Positions 41,383 to 50,366 of a stretch of 64,000 bases of DNA are shown piece after piece. Each line of letters starts with the position of its first letter. Within the stretch, counting starts at the first letter, position 1. The notes below the pieces were generated by a model. That model was not told the DNA's origin. It did not search any database and was given only the letters and a program-made list of their open reading frames with translations. Source of the stretch: Akkermansiaceae bacterium UBA2381 (lineage in GTDB: Bacteria; Verrucomicrobiota; Verrucomicrobiia; Verrucomicrobiales; DEV007); NCBI GenBank assembly GCA_002344215.1, contig DDSV01000028.1, positions 6,051 through 70,050 on the forward strand, read 5' to 3'. The position numbers were made by a program, and so were the translations under genes.

Positions 41383-42477
41383 ATGAATTCCCCCCGTCCG
41401 CTTTGGTCACGCCGTCGTTTTGTCACCACCTCCGCCGTCTCGCTTGGTGGACTCAATCTTCTCACCACCCGAAAAGCCGCCGCCGCGACCGGAAACGGAG
41501 TGGTGATCGGAGAGGGGGAATATAAGTATGAGGTGATCCACGATTGGGCCGTCCTCCCCGGCCAGTATACCTGGCAAACGACCCACAACGTCGCAGTCGA
41601 CAGCCAGAACCGGCTCTATGTGATTCACGAAGGCCGGGCCGACCAGACCGATCATCCCTCGATTTTTGTTTTTGATGAAAAGGGTGCCTTTATCAAAGCC
41701 TTTGGCAAAGAGTTCCAGGGCGGAGGTCACGGGCTCGAGGTTCGTCAGGAGACGGAGGGGGAGTTCCTCTATGTGACGGGCTACCAGCACCTCAAGAAGT
41801 TCGCCAAACTGACCCTCGACGGCGAAAAAGTCTGGGAAAAGTTCGCTCCGATGGAGTCGGGGATCTACGCCGAGGGAGAGGCGACCAAACCCGAAAAGGT
41901 CTGGGGCCGTGACCGCTTCATGCCGACGAATTTCGCCTTCCTGCCCGACGGGGGATTTTTCCTCGCCGACGGATACGGTGCCCACACCGTTCATCACTAC
42001 AATGCCGCCGGTGAGTGGCAGAAAATGATCGGTTCGACAGGCAAGGAGGACGGGCAGTTCAACCTGCCTCACGGACTCTGGATCGATGATCGAAAAGCGG
42101 ATGATCCCCTCATCGTCGTGGCTGACCGTGCCAATGCACGGCTGCAGTGGTTTGACCTGGAGGGAAAACACCGCCAGACGATGAAGGATTTTATCCTGCC
42201 CGCGAACGTCGATCGGCTGGGCGACCTTCTTCTCGTTCCCGATCTCAGTGCCCGCATCACCCTGCTCGACAAGGAAAACAAGATGATCCACCTCGGAGAA
42301 GATCCCGCCTGGCGCGAGTCGGTGCTGAAGGACAAGATGGCGATGCGCAAGAACCCGACCGGTTGGGTCTCCGGCAAATTTGTGCATCCTCACGACGCGT
42401 GCTTCGACAAGGACGGCAATATCTTTGTCGCCGAGTGGGTCGACACCGGCCGGATCTCGAAACTGCGGAAGGTCTAG
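41383..42477 (+). CDS. Tat-exported NHL-type beta-propeller protein
   Basis: The protein has 364 residues. The N-terminus is a twin-arginine signal (SRRRFVTTSAVSLGGLNLL) ending near KAAAA. The body has repeated propeller blades of the NHL type: TTHNVAVDSQNRLYVIHEG, FDEKGAFIKAFGKEF, DGQFNLPHGLWIDD, VADRANARLQWFDLEG, VHPHDACFDKDGNIFVAEW. It acts in the periplasm, probably in binding or as a six-bladed hydrolase-like protein; no catalytic residues can be assigned. Its last four bases overlap the convergent cyclase gene. Confidence 0.85.
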   Translation: MNSPRPLWSRRRFVTTSAVSLGGLNLLTTRKAAAATGNGVVIGEGEYKYEVIHDWAVLPGQYTWQTTHNVAVDSQNRLYVIHEGRADQTDHPSIFVFDEKGAFIKAFGKEFQGGGHGLEVRQETEGEFLYVTGYQHLKKFAKLTLDGEKVWEKFAPMESGIYAEGEATKPEKVWGRDRFMPTNFAFLPDGGFFLADGYGAHTVHHYNAAGEWQKMIGSTGKEDGQFNLPHGLWIDDRKADDPLIVVADRANARLQWFDLEGKHRQTMKDFILPANVDRLGDLLLVPDLSARITLLDKENKMIHLGEDPAWRESVLKDKMAMRKNPTGWVSGKFVHPHDACFDKDGNIFVAEWVDTGRISKLRKV

Positions 42478-44402
42478 ACGCCCGATTCAATAGGCTGTAG
42501 GGCAAGCGCTTCGCTTGCCTCGCTACGCACCCGCAATCGATAGGCCGTGATCGCTTCCGAAAAGCCCTTCAGCTTCAAATCGGGCAGAGCGGTCGCTTCG
42601 ACCCTTTCCGTCTCAAGACAGGAGAGGGTCGAGTCATCGATCACCACGTCCATTGTCCCCGCCTCGGAGCAGAGACGGGAAGCAAGATTGACGCGGGAAC
42701 CGAGGACGGTGTAGTTCAGGCGGTCGACGGAGCCCATACAGCCCGCGACGACTTCGCCGGTGGCGATGCCGATTCCGATCTCGAGGGGGCGTCCGATCTC
42801 GCGGTTGAGCCGTTCGCGTTCACTGATCATCTCGAGGGCGCATTCCGCGGCGTGGCCCGCATCGTTGCCGTATGACTTGAGCGCGCCGAAGACGGCCATG
42901 ATCTCATCCCCGACAAACTTGTCGACCACTCCGAAATGTTTCCGGACAATCGCGGTCATCGCTGTCATGTGCTGATTGAGCAGGTCAATGACTTCCGTGG
43001 GCGGCATATGTTCGGTGATCTCGGAAAAACCGCGGATGTCGCAAAAGAGAACGGAAACCGTTTTCAGCTCTCCTCCCAGTTCGGGGTCGAGGTCCCCGCT
43101 GATCATTGCCTGGGCGACGGTTTCATCGCTCACTTTGCCGAGAATATCGCGATAGACCGCCCGCTGCCGGAGACCCTCGGCCATTTCGTTGAAGGCGTTG
43201 GCTAGCTCTCCCATTTCGTCCCGCGAACGGATCGTGATGTGCGTATCGAGATTGCCCGATTTGATGGCACCGGTGGCGCGGGTCAGTTCGCGGATGGGAA
43301 TGGCGAGGTTGCGGGAGAGCAGATAGGCGAGCACCAGCCCAAGAATCAGAGCGAAGGCACCGATGCCGCTCCCGCGAATGCGGAGTTCGGCGAGATCGTT
43401 TTTGAGCGTTTCGAGAGAGAAGGCGCTGACCTGATAGGCGGGTTCGTGGGAGGATTCGTCGGTGAGTCGTGCGAGGTAGATCCGGTATGGAGCACCCCTG
43501 AGGCTCGCGTCGAATTGTATGGTTTCCTTTTCAGAGGCGGTGCCCGTCCCGGGGAGCTTTCTCCCGAGGACTCCGGCCATTAACCCGGCGAGTTCGGGCT
43601 CAAGAGTTCGCGAATAGACCTGACCGTCCAGATAAATGCCACTGAGGAGCGGGGCGGCGGAATCAAACTCCTCCTGGTATCGCTCCAGAAAGCGCTGCGC
43701 GTCAGTCTCGGCGGAAGTGGCCCGGAGGAACAGTCCGATGGTCTCATCCGACCCGGGCTGCTTGACCGGGGTGCTTACCATTTCCTGCACGTAGCCGGTT
43801 CCGTCGGGAGATTCAAAAGGGAGGTAAATGGTCTGCTGGCGGTCGCTCGCGAGAAGCTCCTCGATTCGTTCTTTTGCCCTGTTGACCGCATTGACTCCCT
43901 GACGGAGCCTGTTTTCGGCAAGGCGACGTTTATCCCCGTCTTTTGACGTCGTTTTGATGATGGGATGAGGGAGGCTGATGATTTCACCCGAGGGTTTCAC
44001 AATCCAGACAGACCCCATCCGGGAGACGATTTCGGGAGACGGGGCGGACTTTCTCAAGATCGTGTCGGGCCCCTTCTCGACGGTGTCCCCGAGATCAAAG
44101 AGAGAACTCTTGTAATAGCTCCAAAAGCCGTGTTCCTCTTCCTGGCTCGCTTCGCCGCTGAGGGAGGAAACGATGAAGGGTTGCCCGGCAAGATGACGGC
44201 AGAGCTCCATGAACTCCTCGGAGCGCTCCAGTCGGGACCGTTCGAGCTGGTTCACGAGGTGTTTGAAGTCCCGGGAGAACTGACGGGTATAGGCTGATTT
44301 TACCTGCGCCTCGGTCACGGCAATGAGCGCCGCGGTCACCGTGGCGATGGCTGCCACGAGGGTCAGCATCAATTTGCTCTGAAATCGGAGACCTTTTCTC
44401 AT
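42474..44402 (-). CDS. Membrane adenylate/guanylate cyclase (class III) with HAMP
   Basis: The protein has 642 residues. A transmembrane helix (about 11-33) is followed by a 300-residue periplasmic sensor part, a second helix (IGAFALILGLVLAYLLSRNLA) and a HAMP domain (ELTRATGAIKSGNLDTHI). The cyclase domain at about 445-620 has both metal Asp residues (FCDIRGFSEIT and FVGDEIMAVFG), a Lys before the second (VDKFVGD) that favours ATP, and the transition-state Asn/Arg in LGSRVNLASRL. It should make cAMP in response to an outside signal. The final ~15 residues are encoded by a palindromic repeat (42497-42526). Confidence 0.92.
   Translation of the reverse strand: MRKGLRFQSKLMLTLVAAIATVTAALIAVTEAQVKSAYTRQFSRDFKHLVNQLERSRLERSEEFMELCRHLAGQPFIVSSLSGEASQEEEHGFWSYYKSSLFDLGDTVEKGPDTILRKSAPSPEIVSRMGSVWIVKPSGEIISLPHPIIKTTSKDGDKRRLAENRLRQGVNAVNRAKERIEELLASDRQQTIYLPFESPDGTGYVQEMVSTPVKQPGSDETIGLFLRATSAETDAQRFLERYQEEFDSAAPLLSGIYLDGQVYSRTLEPELAGLMAGVLGRKLPGTGTASEKETIQFDASLRGAPYRIYLARLTDESSHEPAYQVSAFSLETLKNDLAELRIRGSGIGAFALILGLVLAYLLSRNLAIPIRELTRATGAIKSGNLDTHITIRSRDEMGELANAFNEMAEGLRQRAVYRDILGKVSDETVAQAMISGDLDPELGGELKTVSVLFCDIRGFSEITEHMPPTEVIDLLNQHMTAMTAIVRKHFGVVDKFVGDEIMAVFGALKSYGNDAGHAAECALEMISERERLNREIGRPLEIGIGIATGEVVAGCMGSVDRLNYTVLGSRVNLASRLCSEAGTMDVVIDDSTLSCLETERVEATALPDLKLKGFSEAITAYRLRVRSEASEALALQPIESGV
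42497..42526. repeat. Palindromic repeat inside the 3' end of the cyclase gene
   Basis: GGCAAGC (42501-42507) and GCTTGCC (42513-42519) form a perfect stem within outer GTAG/CTAC arms. It lies in the last codons of the cyclase and 20 bases beyond the convergent propeller-gene stop. Sequences of this shape (GGCAAGCGCTTCGCTTGCC) recur as dispersed palindromes in some bacterial genomes (from memory). Confidence 0.55.
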
Positions 44403-44566
44403 TTCACGAATAAACCCTGAAGATCGCCGATGGTTTTGAGAAAGAGAAACGCGAATCCTCCCATCTGAAAATCAGGTGGAGAATTCCTGACGGACCGGCT
44501 TTGCTTCTTGACTCTAACCTGCTTTTTGACGACAGGATGAAAGGTATTCTCCGCTCAGGTTTTCTC

Positions 44567-45034
44567 ATGGAAAAAGTTCAATTCGACGTCGCCGTCAAAT
44601 CCATCACCAAGCAGGATAGACGTTTCGAAGCGGACGGTTACCATTTTCTCAAGGATGCGCTCGATCATACGATCAAGGCCCTGCGAAACGATGAGCTGAT
44701 CGAGCACCGCCACGTCAGCGGCGCGGAACTCCTCGAGGGAGTGGTTGAGTTTGCGTTGGAGCGCTTCGGCCCGATGGCGGTTGCGGTGCTGGAGTCCTGG
44801 GGGATTCGCCAGGGTGATGATGTCGGGGCAATGGTGTTCAATCTGATCGAAGTCGGTGCCTTCGGGAAATCCGAAGATGATGCCCCCTCCGATTTTTCCG
44901 GCGTCATGAACTTGCAGGATGAACTGCTCGCCCCGTATCGCCCGACACGCGAGGTGCTCGTCCGGCGGAAAAAAGAGGTGGGCCTTGAGCCGCCGACCCG
45001 GGGGAATCAACCTGCGAAATCGAGCGAGCTTTGA
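44567..45034 (+). CDS. Minf_1886-family conserved protein
   Basis: The protein has 155 residues from the ATG at 44567 (MEKVQFDVAVKSITKQDRRF); upstream in-frame ATGs add unrelated residues. The sequence FEADGYHFLKDALDHTIKAL, HVSGAELLEGVVEFALERFG and GDDVGAMVFNLIEVGAFGKS is typical of the conserved Minf_1886 family named from Methylacidiphilum infernorum. Its function is unknown. The next gene (M16 peptidase) starts with a TTG that overlaps its stop by three bases, suggesting coupled translation. Confidence 0.85.
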   Translation: MEKVQFDVAVKSITKQDRRFEADGYHFLKDALDHTIKALRNDELIEHRHVSGAELLEGVVEFALERFGPMAVAVLESWGIRQGDDVGAMVFNLIEVGAFGKSEDDAPSDFSGVMNLQDELLAPYRPTREVLVRRKKEVGLEPPTRGNQPAKSSEL

Positions 45035-47577
45035 GCGAGGACACGGACGCCCTTCAGTTTCCCTCCTCAAGCGCGAAGGTCACCACCCTCTCGAACGGGC
45101 TTGAGATCATTGTCCGGGAGGATCATTCGGCTCCGGTCGTGAGCCTGCAGGCCTGGTGCCGGGCGGGGAGCATCCACGAGGGATCCTGGCTCGGCGCGGG
45201 GGTTTCCCATTTTCTCGAACACATGCTCTTCAAGGGCACCGAGCGTCGCAGTGCCAATGAGATCGCGCAGACGGTGCAATCCCGGGGCGGATATATCAAC
45301 GCCTATACCTCCTTTGACCGGACCGTCTACTGGATTGATGCCCCGTCCAGCGGGATGGCGGACTGCCTCGACGTGCTTTGTGATGTGGTCGGTTTTGCAA
45401 GGATTCCGGCGGATGAGTTTGAAAACGAGAGCGAGGTGATCCGTCGGGAAATCGCCATGGGAGAGGACAATCCCGAGCAGGTCCTCAGCCGCATTTTTTT
45501 CCGCACGGCCTATGCGGTGCATCCCTGCCGCCATCCGGTTATCGGGCATCTCGATTTGTTTAATCAACTGACCCGGGACGAGCTCTACGCCTATTACCGG
45601 GAGAAATATTCTCCGGATAATCTTTTCATCGTCATTGTCGGTGACGTGGAAACGGACAAAGTGGTCAATCTGATCGAGTCGCGCCTCGGAGGATTAACGC
45701 GTCGCCCGCGCCCGTCCGTTTTTGTTCCGGATGAGCCGGTGCAAATGGGGATACGGCACGAGGAGGTCGAGTTTCCGACTGATCTGCATCGTGAACGTCT
45801 TGCCTGGCCGATTCCGGGCACGGATCACGCCGATGTGCCTGCGCTCGACGTGATGGGTGCGATTCTAGGCGAGGGGCGAAGTTCCCGCCTCTTTCAATCG
45901 ATTCGCGAAAGGCAACACCTCGCTCATTCCGTCGGAGCCTACGCTTACACTCCGGCATTCACGGGCCAGTTCATGCTCAGCTTTGACACCGAACCCGCGA
46001 AGGCGGAGGCGGCGCAAAGTGCCGTCCTGCTTGAGGTGGAACGGTTCAAGGAAAAGGGTATTTCCAAAGAGGAGCTGGAGAAGGCCTGCAAACAAACCTT
46101 GAGCGCCCAGTTTTCCACCCTGACCGACATGCGGGGACAGGCTTCCGATCTCGGTTCGAACTGGCTTCTGACCCGCAACCTTGACTACACCGGCGAGTAT
46201 GTGGCGTCGGTGCAGTCACTGGATCGCGAGGCGGTGCATGAGGTGGCGGTGAAGTATCTGCGACCGGATCGCCAGACCCGCGTGGCGCTGGTTCCCAGGG
46301 CATCCGCAAAAATGCAGCGGGGGAGTGATCGCTCCAAACGCTCCGAGGAAATCCACCGGGTCACCCTCGACAACGGGCTCACCGTGCTGCTGCTGCAGGA
46401 CAGGAGAGTGCCCTTCGTGCAGGCATCCGGCATGTTTCGGGGTGGGCTTTTGGCGGAGACTCCGGCGAACAATGGCGTGACCCGCCTGATGTCCCGGCTG
46501 CTCACGAAAGACACGGCAAAACATTCGGCTGAGGAGCTCGCTCTGGCCATCGAATCGGTCGGCGGGTCAATGGGCGGTAGTTTTGGCAACAATACCTTTG
46601 GTGTTTCTGTTAGTGCCATGCGCACTGATCTCGACCTCGTCGTTGATCTGCTGGGAGAGACCTTGCTAGAGCCCGCTTTTCTTGAAAACGTTCTCGAGCG
46701 GGAGAAAAGCTATCAGCTCACCCAGATCAAGGAGGAATCGGATCGACCCTTCACGATCGCGATGAAAGCGATGCGCCGTAGGCTCTACGGCGACCATCCC
46801 TACGGTCTGGAATCGAGCGGAACAAAAGACTCGGTCCCCGGCCTGAACCGTGAGGCCGTTAGTTCGCTTCACGGACGATTACTCAAGGGCGGGAATGGCG
46901 TGATCGGTGTATTTGGCGACCTGGATCCCGAACGTGCCGGGGATCTGATCCGCTCGCGCTTTGCCGGCTCCCTTCCGGAGGGTGAGCGGGAGTTCACCAC
47001 CCCGTCGGGCATTGTTCTGCCCTCGGATTATGCGGGCTCGATCAACCTGACGCATGAGAAAGAGCAGGCCGTGCTCCTGATCGGCTACCGCACCGTCGAT
47101 CTGACCCACCCTGACAATCCTGCGCTGGAGATGATCGATGAGGCCTGCAGCGACATGGCCTCGCGCCTCTTCATCCGCATCCGTGAAGAGCTTGGTCTGG
47201 CCTATTCGGTGGGGGCCACCCGGATGACAGGCCTGGAGCCGGGGTTTCTTGTTTTCTACGCGTCGACCTCTCCGGAGAAGCTCGATCTCGTGCAGGACGA
47301 AATGCTGAGCGAAATTGATCTGATGATTCGTGAGGGCCTCGCTGAGGAGGAATTCGAGCGGGCAAAGGCGTCATGGCTCGGTCGCGAAGCGATTCACCTT
47401 CAGGGAGTCAAAGAACTGGCCTCCACCGCGACGATTGATGAGCTGGTGGGACTGGGATGGGACAACTACCGCCGAACGCCGCAGACCGTCTCCGCGCTTA
47501 CCCGCGATGGAGTGAGGGAGGTGGCGGAACGATATCTGCGGGATGATAATCGGGTCATCGTCCGGCTCACCCGTTGA
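45031..47577 (+). CDS. M16-family zinc metallopeptidase (insulinase/processing-peptidase type)
   Basis: The protein has 848 residues starting at a TTG coupled to the previous stop. The first half carries the inverted zinc motif H60-F-L-E63-H64 in VSHFLEHMLFKGTERR, and the third ligand Glu about 76 residues later (EVIRREIAMGEDNPEQV). The second half (about 430-848: LDNGLTVLLLQDRRVPFVQ, SGGMFRGG-like start) is a second M16 repeat without the zinc residues, as usual for the two-repeat members. It has no signal peptide, so it probably degrades peptides in the cytoplasm. Confidence 0.92.
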   Translation: MSEDTDALQFPSSSAKVTTLSNGLEIIVREDHSAPVVSLQAWCRAGSIHEGSWLGAGVSHFLEHMLFKGTERRSANEIAQTVQSRGGYINAYTSFDRTVYWIDAPSSGMADCLDVLCDVVGFARIPADEFENESEVIRREIAMGEDNPEQVLSRIFFRTAYAVHPCRHPVIGHLDLFNQLTRDELYAYYREKYSPDNLFIVIVGDVETDKVVNLIESRLGGLTRRPRPSVFVPDEPVQMGIRHEEVEFPTDLHRERLAWPIPGTDHADVPALDVMGAILGEGRSSRLFQSIRERQHLAHSVGAYAYTPAFTGQFMLSFDTEPAKAEAAQSAVLLEVERFKEKGISKEELEKACKQTLSAQFSTLTDMRGQASDLGSNWLLTRNLDYTGEYVASVQSLDREAVHEVAVKYLRPDRQTRVALVPRASAKMQRGSDRSKRSEEIHRVTLDNGLTVLLLQDRRVPFVQASGMFRGGLLAETPANNGVTRLMSRLLTKDTAKHSAEELALAIESVGGSMGGSFGNNTFGVSVSAMRTDLDLVVDLLGETLLEPAFLENVLEREKSYQLTQIKEESDRPFTIAMKAMRRRLYGDHPYGLESSGTKDSVPGLNREAVSSLHGRLLKGGNGVIGVFGDLDPERAGDLIRSRFAGSLPEGEREFTTPSGIVLPSDYAGSINLTHEKEQAVLLIGYRTVDLTHPDNPALEMIDEACSDMASRLFIRIREELGLAYSVGATRMTGLEPGFLVFYASTSPEKLDLVQDEMLSEIDLMIREGLAEEEFERAKASWLGREAIHLQGVKELASTATIDELVGLGWDNYRRTPQTVSALTRDGVREVAERYLRDDNRVIVRLTR

Positions 47578-47648
47578 GGTTTTAAGGTTTTCAAAAAGGA
47601 CTTGTTGTCCCGCAACGGTTTCATTCTAATCAGGGTTAGCCCCCGGAT

Positions 47649-50264
47649 ATGAAGAAACCAGCCCTCCTTTCCGCTCTCGCGGTTTTCGCTTTTTGCTCCG
47701 CTTCGCCCATCGACGGACAGGGTGAAAAGGAGAAGCCGGTTGCTCCCGGAGTGGGTGGCGCGGGAAACGCGAAAGCGAAAGGCAATACGAAAGGGAAGGG
47801 TGCCGGAAAAGCAAAGCCGCCTGCCGTGGTGCCCGCCGTTGACCTGAAGAGTGCGGTTTTCTCGCTGCGGGATGAGAAGCGACAGCGTGATTTTCCGGTG
47901 GCCGTAACGGACGAAGCCGGCGGGACCTGGATTGTCTACGTGGAGCATGACGGTGAGGCGGATACGCTTTGGCTTGGCCGGAAAACAGAAGGCGGACTGG
48001 AAGCCGTCACCTCCCTGAGTGACCGAGGTGTGATTCATCATCCGGCCGTGGCTGTGGACGGTACCGGCACGATCTGGGCCTTCTGGGGGCAGACCGGACC
48101 GGAGGAGGTGGTTCATCTCATGGCTCGATCATTCAACGCCGGAGTGGTCGGCGATCTTGTCACCCTGGCAAAATCCGGCGGCAGCGATTCCTTCGCGGAT
48201 GCGGGGACCGACGGGCGGGGAAGGGTCTGGGTGACCTGGCAATCGCTTCGTGCTGGGGAAGGGGACATCTACGCGCGGTTTTTCGATCCCGCCTCATCGA
48301 TCTGGTCGGATGAGATCGCCGTCGCAAACGAGCCGGGTGGAGACTGGGAGCCTGCGATTGCCTTTTCCGGAGAAGCCGAAGCCTGGGTGGTCTACGACAG
48401 TTCGAGGGGAAATGAGTTTAATCTGTATCTGGCAAAGATTGAGGGAGACGGAACCGTTGAAACCTTTCCCATCGCCCACTCGCCCCGTTACGAGGCGCGT
48501 GCCGATGTCATCGCCGCGGCCGACGGAAGCGGGCTCTGGATTGCGGCCGAGCGGGGCAGGGTCCGATGGGGGCTCGACCTCAGAGGCCACGTTCTCAGCA
48601 ACGGGCTGAACGCACAGAAGGAGATCCTTTTCGGGAAGTTCGAGTTTTCCACGAAGACCTTTACCGGAATTCCTCCCGGTCCGGCAGGAGAAGCGGGGAA
48701 TCCGGTCAATCTTCCCGCCCTCGGGGTCGACGCCTCAGGGAATCCCTGGCTTTCCTACCGCTATTACAACGTCAACCGCTGGGAGATTGCCCTCACCCGG
48801 CTCGATCCCGGGAAGGGAATCTGGCATGCGCGGCGACGATTGCCGGACAGTTCCATGGGGCAGGACCGGAAGTCGTGCTTTGTCCGCGACGGAAAAGGGG
48901 GGCTTTGGCTCAACTGGCCTTCTGATCTCCGGAGAGACAAGACCTGCGGGGTTTCGGGGGTGTATCTGGCCGAACTTGAGACGGGAAAGCCCTTCCAGTC
49001 GGCCGCTCCTCCGCTCGCGGCGAAAGATCTCAGTGACGAGCCCTTTGCCCCTTCTCAATTGACCCCCGAAAGACCCGCAGAGGAGCGGCATCAGTGGAAC
49101 CATGACGGCGAATCCTACACGCTGATCTGGGGAGACGTTCACCGCCACACGGATGTGTCGAACTGCCGCACCGGGCAGGAGGGCTGCATCGTCGAACAGT
49201 TTCGTTATGCCTACGATATGGCCAAACTCGACTTCCTCGGGACCTCGGATCACACTGACATTGTCAAAATATACGATCCCTACGAGTGGTGGCACAATCA
49301 GCGCCTGCATGATGTCTTTCACGCACCGGGGAGATTCACTTCGCTCTACGTCTATGAGCGCGAACAACGCTGGCCGTGGGGCCATCGCAATGTGGTTTTT
49401 GCCCGGCGCGGGGGCCCCATCGTCTATATCAAGCGGGCCACCTACCGGAGTTCGCCCTGGCAGTCCCTCTACCCGGCGGAGGCGAATCCCGCCTTGACCG
49501 AAATCGAACCGCCTGAACTCTGGCGTATCCTCAAGGCCTACGGGGGACCGGTCGCGATCGTGAGCCATACCGGAGCAACAGGAATGGGAACCGACTGGGG
49601 GCGCTATGATGAGTCAACCTTTGACTATTCACTCGAGAACGTGGTGGAGATTTTTCAGGGGGCACGGGTCAGCTACGAGGGCAGGGGCACACCCCAACCC
49701 ACGGCCGGTCTGCGACCCGGGGAAACCTACACCGCCGACACAGGGGCTGAGGTGCCTCCCCCTCCGGCAGCGATCGAGGACTTCGGAAAGTTCAACGCAG
49801 GTGTCTATCAGAATGCCCTCGAGATGGGACTGCGGCTCGGTGTCTTTGCCAGTTCCGACCATCTCTCGACCCACGTCAGCTACGGAGGAGTGTATGTGAA
49901 GGAAATCAGTCGCGAGGGGATCATCGAGGGGCTCAAGGCACGACGAACGGTGGCGGCCACCGACAAAATCTATCTGGAGTTTGCCTGTGAGGGAAAACCT
50001 CTGGGATCGATTTTTGAAACCGCCGGAAATCCCCGGTTTCGACTATGGGTGAACGGGACGGCGCCGTTGAAACGCATCACCCTGGTGCGGAATGAGAAAG
50101 ATTATCACCTCTGGGAGGCGGGTGGAAGGAGCGAAATGAAAGAGGAATTTGTGGATGAAGAACCGGTCCGAACGGGGGAATCGCGTTATTACCTCCGGGT
50201 GGAGCAGGAGGATGGAAACATGGCCTGGTCGTCACCGGTATGGGTTTCGGTTCTGACGAAGTAA
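47649..50264 (+). CDS. Exported PHP-domain protein with N-terminal propeller-like region
   Basis: The protein has 871 residues with a signal peptide (MKKPALLSALAVFAFCSASPIDG) and a Gly/Lys/Ala-rich stretch (residues 35-60). Residues about 75-440 are repetitive strands with AVDGTGTIWAFWGQ, DGRGRVWVTWQSL and DASGNPWLSYR, like a propeller. The PHP-type part follows at about 490-790: IWGDVHRHTDVS (His-x-His), KLDFLGTSDHTD, VAIVSHTGATG and LGVFASSDHLSTH, the expected metal ligands of DUF3604-like proteins. The C-terminal 70 residues resemble an Ig-like extension. It is probably a periplasmic metal-dependent phosphoesterase or hydrolase. It leads a plus-strand run of four genes. Confidence 0.75.
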   Translation: MKKPALLSALAVFAFCSASPIDGQGEKEKPVAPGVGGAGNAKAKGNTKGKGAGKAKPPAVVPAVDLKSAVFSLRDEKRQRDFPVAVTDEAGGTWIVYVEHDGEADTLWLGRKTEGGLEAVTSLSDRGVIHHPAVAVDGTGTIWAFWGQTGPEEVVHLMARSFNAGVVGDLVTLAKSGGSDSFADAGTDGRGRVWVTWQSLRAGEGDIYARFFDPASSIWSDEIAVANEPGGDWEPAIAFSGEAEAWVVYDSSRGNEFNLYLAKIEGDGTVETFPIAHSPRYEARADVIAAADGSGLWIAAERGRVRWGLDLRGHVLSNGLNAQKEILFGKFEFSTKTFTGIPPGPAGEAGNPVNLPALGVDASGNPWLSYRYYNVNRWEIALTRLDPGKGIWHARRRLPDSSMGQDRKSCFVRDGKGGLWLNWPSDLRRDKTCGVSGVYLAELETGKPFQSAAPPLAAKDLSDEPFAPSQLTPERPAEERHQWNHDGESYTLIWGDVHRHTDVSNCRTGQEGCIVEQFRYAYDMAKLDFLGTSDHTDIVKIYDPYEWWHNQRLHDVFHAPGRFTSLYVYEREQRWPWGHRNVVFARRGGPIVYIKRATYRSSPWQSLYPAEANPALTEIEPPELWRILKAYGGPVAIVSHTGATGMGTDWGRYDESTFDYSLENVVEIFQGARVSYEGRGTPQPTAGLRPGETYTADTGAEVPPPPAAIEDFGKFNAGVYQNALEMGLRLGVFASSDHLSTHVSYGGVYVKEISREGIIEGLKARRTVAATDKIYLEFACEGKPLGSIFETAGNPRFRLWVNGTAPLKRITLVRNEKDYHLWEAGGRSEMKEEFVDEEPVRTGESRYYLRVEQEDGNMAWSSPVWVSVLTK

Positions 50265-50366
50265 TTTGAGCCGTGCTTGCGTGTCGCAGGGCGATCACGG
50301 AACCACTGTTTTCGCTTGCACAATGGCGCTTTTGGGGCGTGAGGTTGTTTTTTTCCGCTCCGTCTG

